A DNA stretch of 64,000 nucleotides from positions 814,733 to 878,732 of the forward strand of contig PCDI01000004.1 of assembly GCA_002778195.1 (NCBI GenBank), written 5' to 3'. Of the stretch, positions 1-10,974 are shown one piece after another. This DNA comes from Raffaelea ambrosiae. Taxonomy: Eukaryota; Ascomycota; Sordariomycetes; Ophiostomatales; Ophiostomataceae. The notes beneath the pieces are model-generated. The model saw nothing but the letters and a program-made list of their open reading frames with translations. It had not been told where the DNA came from and did not search any database. The number at the start of each line of letters is the position of its first letter. The first letter of the stretch is position 1. A program made the position numbers and the translations under genes.

Positions 1-1431
1 CCCCCCCCCCCCCCCCCCCGGGATTCTCTTTCTCTTTCGCGTTTCTTTTCTTTTGGGTGGATCTACTTTGATTTGACGACGGATGGCTATTACAATGAGA
101 TGAAGCATCTCTTGCAGATTGGGATTTTTCGGTCAGGTATATAAACGGCACATTGTGTTTAGGTCGTCCTTTCCCTGATACCCTGAGATGTATAGAGCTT
201 ATTTTGTTTTCTTTGTTTCTGTTTCTGATTTATGTGTTCATTGCTATTGTGGTTGGTGTTTGCTTGTCTTTCTTTCTGTTGGACAGGATCTTGGGCCGGC
301 TTGCAATTCATTTTGTTTCTGCTACACCTCGTGCTTTTAATGTTTTTTTTTCTGTAATGGCCCCGTACAACGTGATAAAAGAACACATTGGACGTTTCAT
401 GCGCGGAAGATTCCCAAAACGGAAAGAACGAAAACTTTCTTCGGCGGCACGGGACGGAGAATGGAGTGCGTGCTAATTGGGCTAATACTGATATTGATGG
501 TATCAGAAACACCGGGACGGAGTAAGACTTGCCGCTCTTTGTTGGCCCCAAATTCCCACCGAACCGTCACATTTGATCTTTGGAACATCCATTGTCACCA
601 CACCTGGTTCTTGTTTCTCGAATTTGCAGCATTTTGCATTTTTTGTAAGAAAAAAGGATAAATGTGTATGGGATCAACAAATGCAAAGTGAAAGAGGACT
701 AGTGATAAAGAAGTTGAGAGCAGCTACGCCCTCAAATATGTGTGTAAAGATTGCCTACTTACAACGAACAGTCCGTAGACAAGAACAGGTATATCTGGAA
801 GTAAATCACCACATGAAGATGAATTTCTCTGTCCAGAAGAGACGATAAGCATGTGTTGTACCAAATAAGCCATCCAATTCCCTATGTCTCGAGTCATGCC
901 ATCATCTCGACATTGCAGGACTGGGGTGCGTATTTGATCTGTCGGCGATCTCCTTTCCTCCTTCTCGAAGCGAACGTTTGATCTTGATGAGACCTCCGCG
1001 GTCTCAAACCTTCCGAATATTTGCTTCTGCTTCTCTTTTTGCTTTTCCTCTCCGAGGAGCAGGGAACGCCAGTATGGGTAACGAATGCATTGATGCCGGG
1101 TTCATAACATGCTTGGTTCTCGATAGAACGGGATCATATCATAAATATCAACCATCATCACGACAACCCGGGAATGAAGACGAGACGAACTGTTTGCACC
1201 TTTGGCAACGGCTGTCTAGGTACATAAGAAGCTGGACACCCTGTCAGACAAACATTCTTTTTCAGAAAAATAAAATAAAATAGGCGACTTCTATGAATCA
1301 TATGCCGTTGTCTTTCCCATCCGCCTGTCTGCGTGCTAGCTACTCAATTCTCGTGATAGAAGGCGCACCCGGAGGCTGCCAGTCACTGGACATTTCCCCT
1401 TTTCTTTCTTTCTTCTTCCTCTACACCGAAC
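1..1431. other. Gene-free flank at window start
   Basis: No open frame here reads like a conserved protein. The stretch opens with 19 consecutive C residues (1-19) and is otherwise AT- and T-rich. Its last few hundred bases should hold the promoter and 5' UTR of the GH16 gene starting at 1432; a CT-rich tract lies at about 1393-1422, as is common just before fungal start codons. Confidence 0.6.
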
Positions 1432-2532
1432 ATGGTCTCCAAGACTGCCCGGCTGCTGCTGGTAGCGGCAGCAGTCCTCCAAAGCACAGCCAATGCTTCC
1501 CCTGTGCCAGACGAGCCTGTGGATGCCGGACTCAAGACCACCAGGGGGCCATCCACCAGTCTTGTTGGTGACATACCCATTCCGCCCGGTTACAGCCGCG
1601 CCATCTTCTCGGACGACTTTTCCGGCGTCCCAGCCGGCGGGCCGCCCTCGGCAGACCGCTGGGCCATCGATACCGGCACGTCCTATCCGGGCGGCTCGGC
1701 CCACTGGGGCACCAACGAGGTCCAGACCTATACGTCCGATGCCTCGAATCTGGCCATCACCAAGGATGGCACGCTCTTGATCACGCCCTTGCAGGGAGGT
1801 GCGTCCGCACGCAGAGCGTTCAGCTACCACGCCCGTTCCTACTCCAACAGCACCGCCGACGGCCCCCCACCCAACGCGGTCGCCGACGGCTGGACCTCGG
1901 CCCGCATCGAGACCGTCGCCGCGCACGACTTTGCCTGCGACGCGGGCCATAAGCTGCGCATGGAGGCCCGTCTCCGGCTGGGCGGTGCGGCGTCGTCGTC
2001 GTCGCCCGACTCCCAGCTCGGCATCTGGCCCGCCTTCTGGTCCCTGGGCGCGGCGTTCCGCGGCAACTTCCACAACTGGCCCGCCGTCGGCGAAATCGAC
2101 ATACTCGAGGCCATCAACGGCCAGCCCACCGCCTACCAGACGGTCCACTGCGGCAACACCGTGTCCGGCGGACCCTGCCACGAGTCCACGGGCATCGGCA
2201 GCACCGCGCCGCTGAGCCACGGCGACTGGCACACCGTGGCCGTCGAGATCGACCGCACGACCACGACGGCTTCGGGCGGCGGGGGATGGCAGGCCGAGTC
2301 CCTGGCCTGGGTGATCGACGGCCGCAACGTGGCCACGGTCACAGGCCAGACGGTGGGCGACGAGGCGGCGTGGACGGCGCTGGCGCACGACCCCAAGTTC
2401 TTGCTGCTGAATGTGGCCGTGGGCGGCGCGTTTCCGGACGCGGTGGCGCAGACGACGACGCCGACGGCGGCGACGCGGGGTGGCGCGGGAGCCTCGATGG
2501 AGGTGCAGTACGTGGCGGTGTTTACGACATGA
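1432..2532 (+). CDS. Secreted GH16 family beta-glucanase-like glycoside hydrolase
   Basis: A single-exon protein of 366 residues. The first 22 or so residues form a signal peptide (MVSKTARLLLVAAAVLQSTA then NASP), so it should be secreted or wall-bound. The body matches glycoside hydrolase family 16: a jelly-roll start (FSDDFSG, then an HWGTNEVQ region), the conserved GIWPAFWSLG strand, and the catalytic signature EIDILE at residues 221-226, where E221 would be the nucleophile and E226 the acid/base. Late strands (LLLNVAVGGAFP) are also typical. The family hydrolyses or remodels beta-1,3(4)-glucans; exact specificity cannot be read from sequence. No frame break is seen and the length is normal. 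The start is the first ATG of the frame and gives a clean signal peptide. Confidence 0.9.
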   Translation: MVSKTARLLLVAAAVLQSTANASPVPDEPVDAGLKTTRGPSTSLVGDIPIPPGYSRAIFSDDFSGVPAGGPPSADRWAIDTGTSYPGGSAHWGTNEVQTYTSDASNLAITKDGTLLITPLQGGASARRAFSYHARSYSNSTADGPPPNAVADGWTSARIETVAAHDFACDAGHKLRMEARLRLGGAASSSSPDSQLGIWPAFWSLGAAFRGNFHNWPAVGEIDILEAINGQPTAYQTVHCGNTVSGGPCHESTGIGSTAPLSHGDWHTVAVEIDRTTTTASGGGGWQAESLAWVIDGRNVATVTGQTVGDEAAWTALAHDPKFLLLNVAVGGAFPDAVAQTTTPTAATRGGAGASMEVQYVAVFTT

Positions 2533-2905
2533 AAAATGGTGATGGGGAGGGGAGACAATGACATCGTGTAATAAAAAAGGGGGGGAATTGTGTTTTGTTT
2601 CTTTGTTTCTTCTGCTTCTTTGCCCCTTTCTCTCCTCGACTTCTTTCCTTCCTCTCTCTCACCTCTCCTTCATTGGCGTTCTCCGGCTGGCTACTTTCTT
2701 CTGATCCACTCCTTCCTCTTTGGCAAGACCGGGCGAAACAACGTAATCAATGTACACGGCCATGCTCGGAAAGATACTCCTGTTATGTATGGGTTCAATG
2801 AGTTGTGTCAATGAGAATACACACACATATATACACATATATCAACATATAAAGCTCGTACTCGTACATGAAAAAACTCCTTTCCACCATCTTGCTCCTG
2901 TGCTT
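2533..2905. other. Convergent 3' UTR region
   Basis: This 373-bp gap lies between the 3' ends of the GH16 gene and the minus-strand gene that ends at 2906. It holds T-rich tracts and a TATATAC-rich stretch (2822-2850) that may serve polyadenylation. No gene is seen. Confidence 0.5.
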
Positions 2906-4243
2906 TCAACGTCGTCGTCGCCCCACATCGTCGCTTTCTCCTCGCCGTTCCTTCTCCAACATGGCATCAAATGCCTTCTGGGCATCTTCTCGCGCATAGG
3001 ACTTCTCCTCGTCGGCCGCGCCGTAGCTGTAGTCGCTGTCCGTTTGCTGGCTCTCAGCAGCTGGTTGCGTCTTTGCTGGCGGCTGATAACGGCGTTGGCC
3101 GTGCGGCCAGATCCTTGGCCCACCCAGATTCTGCTGCTGCTGTTGGTGTCCTGGCTCGCCTGTCGCCTGTGACCGCACGCGGTCCCATGCCGACCCGCCG
3201 CCTGCACTCTGGGTTTGCCACCCCTTGCCCCGAGCTGTCGGAGCCACCGGCGAGGCATCGTCGTGGTAGCCTTCGTCATCGAAGCCATCAATGTCGTAGT
3301 CGCTGCCGTCGTACGAAGTCGAGGCAGTGCCGGCGGCCGACTGTGAAGCAGCACCAGAGGAGGAGGAGGAGGAGGAGGCGGTGGGTGCGGTCCGGTAGCT
3401 CCGGAACGAGCCTTGCTGAACGGGCGACGACGACGACGACGCTTCCTGCCCGGTGCTGTCGTCGTAGGAGGAAGAGGAGGAGGACGACGAGAAGGTCTCT
3501 GCGCCGACGGTGGTGCTTTCGGACGGATCCTTGGACAGCTCCTCGTCGGACAGTGGCGGCATCGGCGGCAGCGGCAGGGGCCCACCGCCCTGGCGGCGCT
3601 GCTCGGCCCTGCGTTCGGCCTGGGCCTTGCTGATGGACTGGTGCAGGTTGGCCAGGCGGGGGTCGTTTTGGAACTCGATGCCCTTGACGGACAGGGCATA
3701 GGACCGGAACAGGACGCCCAGCACGGCGTGCGCGACGACGGAATACGCCAGGGCGCGCGTCATGTGCCACTGGAAGCGCGCGTTGATGCCGCGCAGGATG
3801 GGCGTCTTCTTGGTCGGGAACACGTTGGGGTCGAATCCGGCCGCCGGGTCGGGCTGGTAGAAGGGGAACCGGAACGCCGCGCGGCCGCGGCTCTCGTAGA
3901 GCCACACCGTGCCGGCCAGGCACGGCGCCTCGTACGCCAGCGTCACCACCGACTTGGCCGCCTGGGTCGCAATGACCTGCACCTCGTCCGTCGTCAGCGA
4001 GCGCTGGCCCAGCCACCGCGATTCCAGCACGGCCAAGGCCACCGCGGACCGGTAGTAGTCGCTGCGTATGCCGAGCAACGGCCCGAAAAACGGCAGCTGC
4101 GGGAGCAGCGACCAGTTCACCGGCAGCTGGTCGGCCAGCCGGATCAGGTCCGCGGGGTAATTGATGTGCAGGCTGTTGAGCGGCGTGGCCGACAGCCTGG
4201 GGTCGGACGGCCCGCCGTTGTTGCCGTCGGAATTGTTGGCCAT
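2906..4243 (-). CDS. Conserved fungal protein with a probable membrane segment, disordered Ser/Asp-rich tail
   Basis: A 445-residue single-exon protein read from the ATG at 4243; a longer frame to 4315 has no reason to be preferred, since MANNSDG gives a natural start. I do not recognise a named family. Residues 1-200 look folded and conserved in style (an SLHINYPADLIRLADQLPV segment, then FFGPLLGIRSDYYRS). A hydrophobic helix at about 162-184 (ALAYSVVAHAVLGVLF) may be a membrane span. The C-terminal half is low-complexity, rich in Ser, Asp, Gly and Gln, and is probably disordered. It is transcribed away from DNA2 across a shared 0.7-kb promoter region. The frame is intact and codon use is like that of its neighbours. 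Function unknown. Confidence 0.75.
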   Translation of the reverse strand: MANNSDGNNGGPSDPRLSATPLNSLHINYPADLIRLADQLPVNWSLLPQLPFFGPLLGIRSDYYRSAVALAVLESRWLGQRSLTTDEVQVIATQAAKSVVTLAYEAPCLAGTVWLYESRGRAAFRFPFYQPDPAAGFDPNVFPTKKTPILRGINARFQWHMTRALAYSVVAHAVLGVLFRSYALSVKGIEFQNDPRLANLHQSISKAQAERRAEQRRQGGGPLPLPPMPPLSDEELSKDPSESTTVGAETFSSSSSSSSYDDSTGQEASSSSSPVQQGSFRSYRTAPTASSSSSSSGAASQSAAGTASTSYDGSDYDIDGFDDEGYHDDASPVAPTARGKGWQTQSAGGGSAWDRVRSQATGEPGHQQQQQNLGGPRIWPHGQRRYQPPAKTQPAAESQQTDSDYSYGAADEEKSYAREDAQKAFDAMLEKERRGESDDVGRRRR

Positions 4244-4698
4244 GGTGGGACAAGCTGTTCCCCAAACCGAGCCGTCCGAAGAAAAACAGACGAAAAGACC
4301 AAAATTTCGTCCCACGACAGACTGGGTTGTTTCTAGGCAGTTCTTTGCGGGCCTGTCTTTTCTTCGTGTGCTGTTGTCGATCGAGAGAGCACGGCCTGTC
4401 CTTTGTTAGAGCGAAGTGCAAGTCCTTGGCCACGTGTTTGCCGGATGAAGCTGCAATTCTTTTTCCTGATCGCCCGAGAAAACAACCAGAAGGTGGGGAG
4501 GGGGGGGGGGGGAAGATCAGTCCATGGCGGGTGAACGTGTATAGCTAGCGCCACACTGCGCCACAGAAGCTCCGAGACAGCCGTCTCCCACACTGTTGTT
4601 GGGCGCTTAGTAAGTGCACCCGACCACTTAACTAGTTATGACACTGCGTGGTCCCTGCATGGCACGGTAACTACTGTGGCGTCAGCTCCTGTGGCTTA

Positions 4699-4704
4699 AC
4701 GCGT
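4699..4704. promoter_or_regulatory. MluI cell-cycle box (MCB), distal copy
   Basis: An exact ACGCGT sits 264 bp upstream of the DNA2 start codon. In yeasts and other fungi this is the core site for MBF (Mbp1/Swi6), which drives G1/S genes; DNA2 is a fitting target. Binding here is inferred. Confidence 0.55.
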
Positions 4705-4735
4705 TGTGGGGACACAACGTCCCTTCCCCAGCAAC

Positions 4736-4741
4736 ACGCGT
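4736..4741. promoter_or_regulatory. MluI cell-cycle box (MCB), proximal copy
   Basis: A second exact ACGCGT lies 227 bp upstream of the DNA2 ATG and 37 bp from the first. Paired, closely spaced MCBs are characteristic of MBF-regulated replication genes. Confidence 0.55.
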
Positions 4742-4967
4742 CTTACCGCGTCCGTTCACAGGCAATATGCCCTTTCCTCCCCTCCCTGTGGCTCGCCGAC
4801 CCACGAATTATGGGGCATTGCAGGCACGATGCACAACAAAAAAACATTCGGTCCACCAGCGTTTGACTCGGGCCAATGATGCATCTGTGGTTTGGCTGCA
4901 TCGACGACCGGACCTCGTTCCTCTTTTCCCTTTTGCCTGACCATGAATGGCCAGCGAGCGAGCTAGC

Positions 4968-7900
4968 ATGCCTCTCCAGAAGTCGTTTTCCGAGCAGGAC
5001 AGCCGAGTGAGTAAACAAGGAAGCCTTTTCATATACCTACATAGTAGCATCCCTCTAGGCAGCCGTCGTGAAGGCTAACCAACCCTCTCGCCTCCCCAGG
5101 GACCCAAGCGTTACCAGAGCCGGCCGCAATGGAACCGGTCCAAGAGCCACAACAGTGCTCCTCCATACCCACGCCCCCCTCCGCCGCCGCCGCCACCACC
5201 CGTCGAGATCTCCAAGAACACGAAGAGCAAGCTCAAGACATTCCAATACCGGTCTCCACGAGTCGTTGGGCCGGAAAAGGACGACAGCAACAGCAACCGC
5301 AACAGCAGCAGCAGGCAGCGTCCGCCAGCCGATGTGACCATTGATCTCACGGACGACGAGCCGGCAAACGACGCACCCATGGCGGCTTCCAGGGCAGCTC
5401 TCTCGACTACAGCGCCCGACGCGAATCCCGAAGCTGATTCGGAGACCAGGAAGAGCCAGAAGAGCCAGAAGAGCCAGACAAACCACGGGGCCGGGCAGAA
5501 AGAGCAGCAGGCCTACGCCGACCCGAATGCAACACAGGACGCCAACACGGCGGCAGACCCGGCCAACAACGAGGCGGACAAGGAGAACAACCCCCCCAGC
5601 ACCCAGCCCAACAAGACGACGCCGCCCATCTCGGCCACGCCAGAGTTCCTCAGCATCCATGTCGACACCCCGCGTGCCCGCTTCGCCTGGCAGGACCTGG
5701 CCGGCACACCCGACACGCCCAAGGTCCGCGAGTCGCTGGGCATGTCGCCCAATGCGCAGATCTCGTGGATGCCCGAGAACGCCCGCATGCCGTCGCCCGT
5801 ACAGCCCAAGCAGGGCTCAAAGCGAGCACGCAGCTCCTCGCCGCCCTCCTCCCCCTCCAACTCCAAGTCGAAACAGGTCGCTCTCAACGTCCAAAAGTTC
5901 AAAGAGGCCCTGAGAACCGCGCCGCCGCCGCCGCGGAATCGGCTGTCTCGACACCGCACAGCCGTGGAACGCACAGCGCCGGCCGTCCAGCGGTCCGACT
6001 CGGAGCCCCAGGCACCCGACAGACTGCACACCCCGCACAGCTCACACAGAGGCGGCCCGTCCCCCCGCAGCGACCCGACGCTCAGGCGAGCCGTGAGCTG
6101 CGGCCTGCCAGTGCCAAAGCGGCAGAGGGTCGACAGCGGCGACGCTGCTGCCGAGACTCCGTCACGACGACACCGCGCAGAAGCGCCCGGAACCACACCC
6201 AAGCAGCAGACGCAGCACGGATCCGCGCGACCGACAGACATTTTCGCCCCGGACAGACCAGTCGGTCCGCTGTCGAATCCGCCCCAAGAAGTACCGGCAC
6301 CGAGACCTTCCCGTCGGCAGCTACAGGCAAGCGAAGCAGACGTGGCTCACACTATGCCGCGAGCTGTACCAGAACCGCCTCATTCGCAAGGCGGCGGCGC
6401 GACAGACGAAAGCATGCCAGACACAGAATCTGCCAGAGGATCCGATGGCCACGGGGAGATTCAGCCAGCGGTCCATCCAGCGGTCCAGCCAGCGGTCCAT
6501 CCAGCGGTCCATCCAGCGGTCCAGCCAGCGGTCCAGCCAGCGGTCCAGCCAGCGGTCCAGCCAGCGGCCCAAGGGCGGCAAATCGACGTCAGCTCGGACT
6601 ACGGCGACGACGACGACATCTTTGACGAAGACATGCTGGCGGAAATCGATGCCAGTCTTGCTCCGCACCCGGAACCAGTGGCAGCGCCTGCACCAGCACT
6701 GATCCTGCGGACAGAGCCACCGGCAGCCATACCAAGAACAAAAGCTCCCGAGCAACCCCCTGACGACCAGGCCAACACCACAAGCAACAGCAAAAACACA
6801 AGGGCAGACGAATTCGACGACCTGGACGACGATATTTTTTCTGCGGCTGAAGATCTCATGGCCGAACTTGACGCAATACATCCGTCAGGCAATGCTGCTG
6901 GAGCTGCCACACAAGCGTCTCGAGCCACCAGAGCTGCCCCTGCCGCCAGGCCTGGGGACGACATGGAAGACATGTACGGCGATGACTTTGGGGCAGACTT
7001 TGACTACGACGCAGCAGAGAAGGCCGCCACACAGGCTGTAGGAAATCCCACGCCATGGGCCAATGCACTAAACGTATGAGCTCTCCCATACATAGACTAA
7101 GTCACAAGTCGCATATATGGGGAATATGGAATAATAATGCTAAGATCATGAACTGTAGTCTAGCCAGAAGCCCAGGGCCATCCAGCGATATCTCGTGACA
7201 AACGTGATTGCATCGTCTTACATGGACGAACGGCAGAGAGAGTGTCCAGAAAAGGCAAGCCGCGCGCCCCCCCTCTCCCCATATCGATACTACACCACAC
7301 TCCTGCGTGTCCCTGCTAACATCACAACCACTCTCCAGGTTCTCGTCGTGCAGGCAGAGAGAACGAGCTCCCTTCTGGCCGTCCATCTGCGAGGCGACTG
7401 GATCGAGACGTCGGCAAGCATCAAGTCCTTTGTCCATGTCATTGGCGAGTTTGATGCGTCGGGCATGTGCGTTGTGGACAACGACCACAACATGCTGATC
7501 CTGCACCCAGATCAGCTGGTGTCGTCGACCGTCGTTGCCGACTCGTTTAGCTGCACCCGCCGTGCCGTTCTCCAGGATCGGGTCAAGGCCACCAGCGACC
7601 CGACACCGGCTCTTGTCTACGGAACCCTGCTCCACGAGATCTTCCAGGATGCTCTCATGGCCAACCAGTGGACCCGGGCATACTTTAGCACCGCTGTCGA
7701 CAAGGCCGTCCAGAAACACCTCGAAGAGCTTTATACAATCCGGGTCGAGACCAACGAGGCTCGCGAGCATCTGCTGTCCAAGACCAAGGAGCTCCAGTAC
7801 TGGGCCGAACTGTTCATCACGACCAAGCCAAAGGTATGCCAACGTCGTGGCCCCGAATGTGTGCGTGGGAGCTTGTATCTAACGTTGCTGTGTTTGTTTG

Positions 7901-10900
7901 GCTTCTAGCCCGATGCTGTTGTTCAGGGGCGAAACGGCGAAAAGGTGAAGGCCTGTGTCAGCAAACTGCTGGACGTCGAGGAGCACGTCTGGTCGCCCAT
8001 GTACGGTCTCAAGGGAAACATCGATGCCACTGTCCAGGTCACCATGGAGTCTGGACAGGACAGTCGCACGTTGACTGTTCCCTTCGAGCTGAAAACCGGC
8101 CGCAATGCCAGCGCCAACCACCAAGCCCAGACGGTGCTCTACAACCTGCTCCTGTCCGACCGCTACGATCTCGAGATCGTCTATGGCATTCTCTACTACA
8201 CCGAGAACTCGCAGATGCTCCGCATCCCGACCATTCGCCACGAACTCCGACACATGATTATGCAGCGCAACGCACTTGCCTGCTACATCCGCGAGCGCAG
8301 CGTGCAGCTGCCGCCCATGAAGAGGAGCAAGAATGTGTGCGGCAGATGCTACGCACAAGCCTCGTGCTTCATCTACCACAAGCTCGCCGACGACGGCGAT
8401 GGAGAGACCAGTGGCATGGGCGACAAGTTTGACGAGGTGGTCAAGCATCTGACGCCGAGGCACAAGGAGTTCTTTCTCAAGTGGGAGGACCTGTTGACAA
8501 AGGAGGAGAAGGAAAGCCACAGGCTCCGGAGAGAGCTCTGGACCATGGTCAGCGCAGAGCGTGAAAAGCTTGGCCGCTGCTTTGGCAACGTCATCATCGA
8601 GGAGGGCTCTGCCTTTGAGGACAAGAACACGCCCAAGATCAACCGCTTCCACTACACCTTCATCAAAGAGACGCCTGCGGCTGGGTTCTCCTTTGTGGAT
8701 TCGCAGCTGTCCGTTGGCGAGCCCATCGTTGTGTCGGACGAGCAGGGCCACTTTGCCCTGGCGCTCGGATATGTGACGTCGGTCCGCAAGCAGCGAATCG
8801 GGGTTGCTGTCGACCGTCGGCTCCACAACGCGCGCATCCGGCAGCACGGCTTTGACGAGAAGACCAACCAGGTGTTTGCGGGCATTATGGAGGCCACACC
8901 GGCCCGAAGCCAAAAGACCATTGACGTCCCGACACAGACAGACCTGCCGACGGTGCGCTACCGTCTGGACAAGGACGAGTTCAGCAATGGCATGGCAGTG
9001 GTCCGGAACAACCTGGTGCAGGTCATGGCTGGCGCGCAGGTCGGCGCGCACGAGATACGGAAGCTTGTCGTCGATCTCGTGCCGCCGCGGTTCAGGTCTG
9101 TTTCGACGCAGTACACCATCGAGGATGCCTCGGAGAGCCTCAACGTCGACCAGAAGAAGGCCATTGAGAAAGTTATGAGCGCTCAAGACTATGCCCTCGT
9201 TCTGGGCATGCCCGGCACGGGCAAGACGACAACCATTGCCCACATCATCAGCGCGCTGGTGCGCAAGGGCAAGAGCGTGCTGCTCACCTCCTACACCCAC
9301 ACCGCCGTGGACAACATTCTGCTGAAGCTCCGCACCTCCAGCGTGCCCATCCTGCGACTCGGCGCACCGGCCAAGGTGCATCCCGAGGTGCGCGAATTTG
9401 CCATTCTGGCGGGTGAACCGCAGCCGAGCTTCGAAGCGATCCGCCAGGCCTGGCACGACACGCCCGTGGTGGCCACGACATGTCTGGGCATCAGCCACCC
9501 CGTGTTCAACGAACGCACCTTTGACTACTGCATTGTCGACGAGGCCAGCCAGATCACGCTGCCCATCTGCCTGGGCCCCATCCGCATGGCGCGGACGTTT
9601 GTTCTCGTGGGCGACCACAACCAGCTGCCGCCGCTGGTCCAGAACGAAGAGGCTCGGGCGGGCGGACTGGACGTGTCTCTGTTCAAGCTGCTCTCGGACA
9701 CGCATCCCGACTCGGTCGTGAACCTGGAGCACCAGTACCGCATGTGCGAAGACATTATGACGCTGAGCAACACGCTTATCTACAATGGCCGGCTCAAGTG
9801 CGGCACGGAGGCCCTGCGGTTCCACAGCCTTGCTGTCCCCAACATGGCAGCGCTGCAGCGCCATCACCACACGACATCGTCGACGGCCCGGTTGACGCCG
9901 CGGTCCATTTGCCCAGGGAAAGGTGCTGTCAACGGAACCGGAACGTCTTGCTGGCTGCAGGACCTGCTGCGACCCGAGACGCGCGTGGCCTTTGTCAACA
10001 CGGACACGCTCCCCGGCAGCCGCGAAGAGGCCAAGGGCAACCGCATTGTCAACCCGTGCGAGGCGCGCGTGGTGTCCCAGCTGGTCGAGTCGCTGCTGAC
10101 GGTGGGGGTGCCGGCGTCGGAGATCGGCGTCATGACGCACTACCGCTCACAGTTGTCGCTGCTCAAGCACCAGCTGCGCGGCATCACGGCCTCGAGCACG
10201 ATTGAGATGCACACGGCCGACCGGTTCCAAGGGCGCGACAAGGAGGTGGTGGTGCTGTCGCTGGTGCGCAGCAACGAGGCTTGCAGCATTGGCGACCTGC
10301 TCAAGGACTGGCGGCGCATCAATGTGGCCTTTACGCGGGCCAAGACGAAGCTCCTTGTGGTCGGCAGCCGCAGCACGCTCAAGGGAAACAGCAACAGCAA
10401 CAACAACAATAACAACAATAACAACAACAACAATAGCAACAATGGCCATACGACCGGAGAAGACTCGGTCCGTTACAGCAACGCCATCGGGTTCAGCGGC
10501 GATGTCACCAGCACGGGCGAGGAGATGCTCGCACGTTTTATCCGTCTCATGGAGGACCGGTCGTGGATCTACGACCTGCCGAGCGATGCGCTGGAGAACC
10601 ATGTGTTTGACGACATCCCGTCGACCCAGGCGGTAGCCCTGTCGGGTGGCGGCGGCGGCGGCGGCGGCGGCACGGGCGTAGGAGCCGCCGCAACAACATT
10701 GTCGCCCAGCCGGAAGAGGCAGCAGCGGGTAGTGGCGGCGACGGCGACAGCGACGGCGCCAGCGATGGCCCCACGAGACGCGAACCAGGGGGGAGGGGCA
10801 GCTACGCGCTCCTCGCCTGTGCGGAAGACAACAACATCACGGTCGTTGGCAGTCGCGGGTGGCAAAGAAAACCGACAACCTCTGAAGCGTGTGCGGATGG

Positions 10901-10974
10901 GCGAAGGGGCACTGCTCAAGGGCAAGCCGATTCTGCAGGGGATCCTGCATGATATGATGGGTGAAAGGTTTTGA
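4968..10974 (+). CDS. DNA2: DNA replication ATP-dependent helicase/nuclease Dna2
   Basis: Five exons join in frame: 4968-5006, 5100-7073, 7168-7254, 7339-7833 and 7909-10974, giving 1,886 residues. Dna2 processes Okazaki flaps and resects DNA ends in the nucleus. Residues 1-670 are disordered (poly-Pro, a PAVQ/PAVH repeat, acidic patches). The nuclease follows, with ELKTGR at 925-930 and four likely Fe-S cysteines, C772, C1009, C1012 and C1018; the CX2CX5C spacing is that of known Dna2. The SF1 helicase has Walker A GMPGTGKT (1298-1305), DEAS (1409-1412), GDHNQLPP, RFQGRDKEVVV and VAFTRAKTKL. An Asn run (10393-10443) and a Gly run interrupt the C-terminal end. The intron 7255-7338 starts with GC rather than GT. 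The protein is longer than yeast Dna2, mainly because of its N-terminal tail. Confidence 0.95.
6466..6567 (+). repeat. 12-bp tandem repeat coding PAVQ/PAVH in DNA2
   Basis: Eight near-perfect copies of a 12-bp unit (CAGCGGTCCAGC or CAGCGGTCCATC) run from 6466 to 6561, with a degenerate ninth. They encode a four-residue repeat in the disordered N-terminal tail of Dna2. The unit keeps the frame, so copy number can change without breaking the protein. Confidence 0.9.

Larger units (their letters stand above)
4244..4967. other. Divergent promoter region between the membrane-type protein gene and DNA2
   Basis: This 724-bp gap separates two genes that point away from each other. It contains two ACGCGT boxes (4699-4704 and 4736-4741), a G-run at 4498-4513, and a TAACTAGTTA palindrome at 4629-4638. 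No gene is seen. Confidence 0.6.

Noticed and set aside
1..19. Poly-C at the window start as a telomere or special end
   Set aside because: It is a plain homopolymer; similar C-runs occur at 14932-14957 and elsewhere in the window.
153..476. A 107-codon frame with a hydrophobic stretch near the window start
   Set aside because: It has no good ATG, its hydrophobic part comes from T-rich DNA, and it shows no conserved pattern.
7879..10140. A long open frame (753 codons) antisense to DNA2
   Set aside because: It is the mirror of a GC-rich coding exon. The sense strand has full Dna2 motifs, while the antisense product is His/Arg/Val-rich without any known motif.
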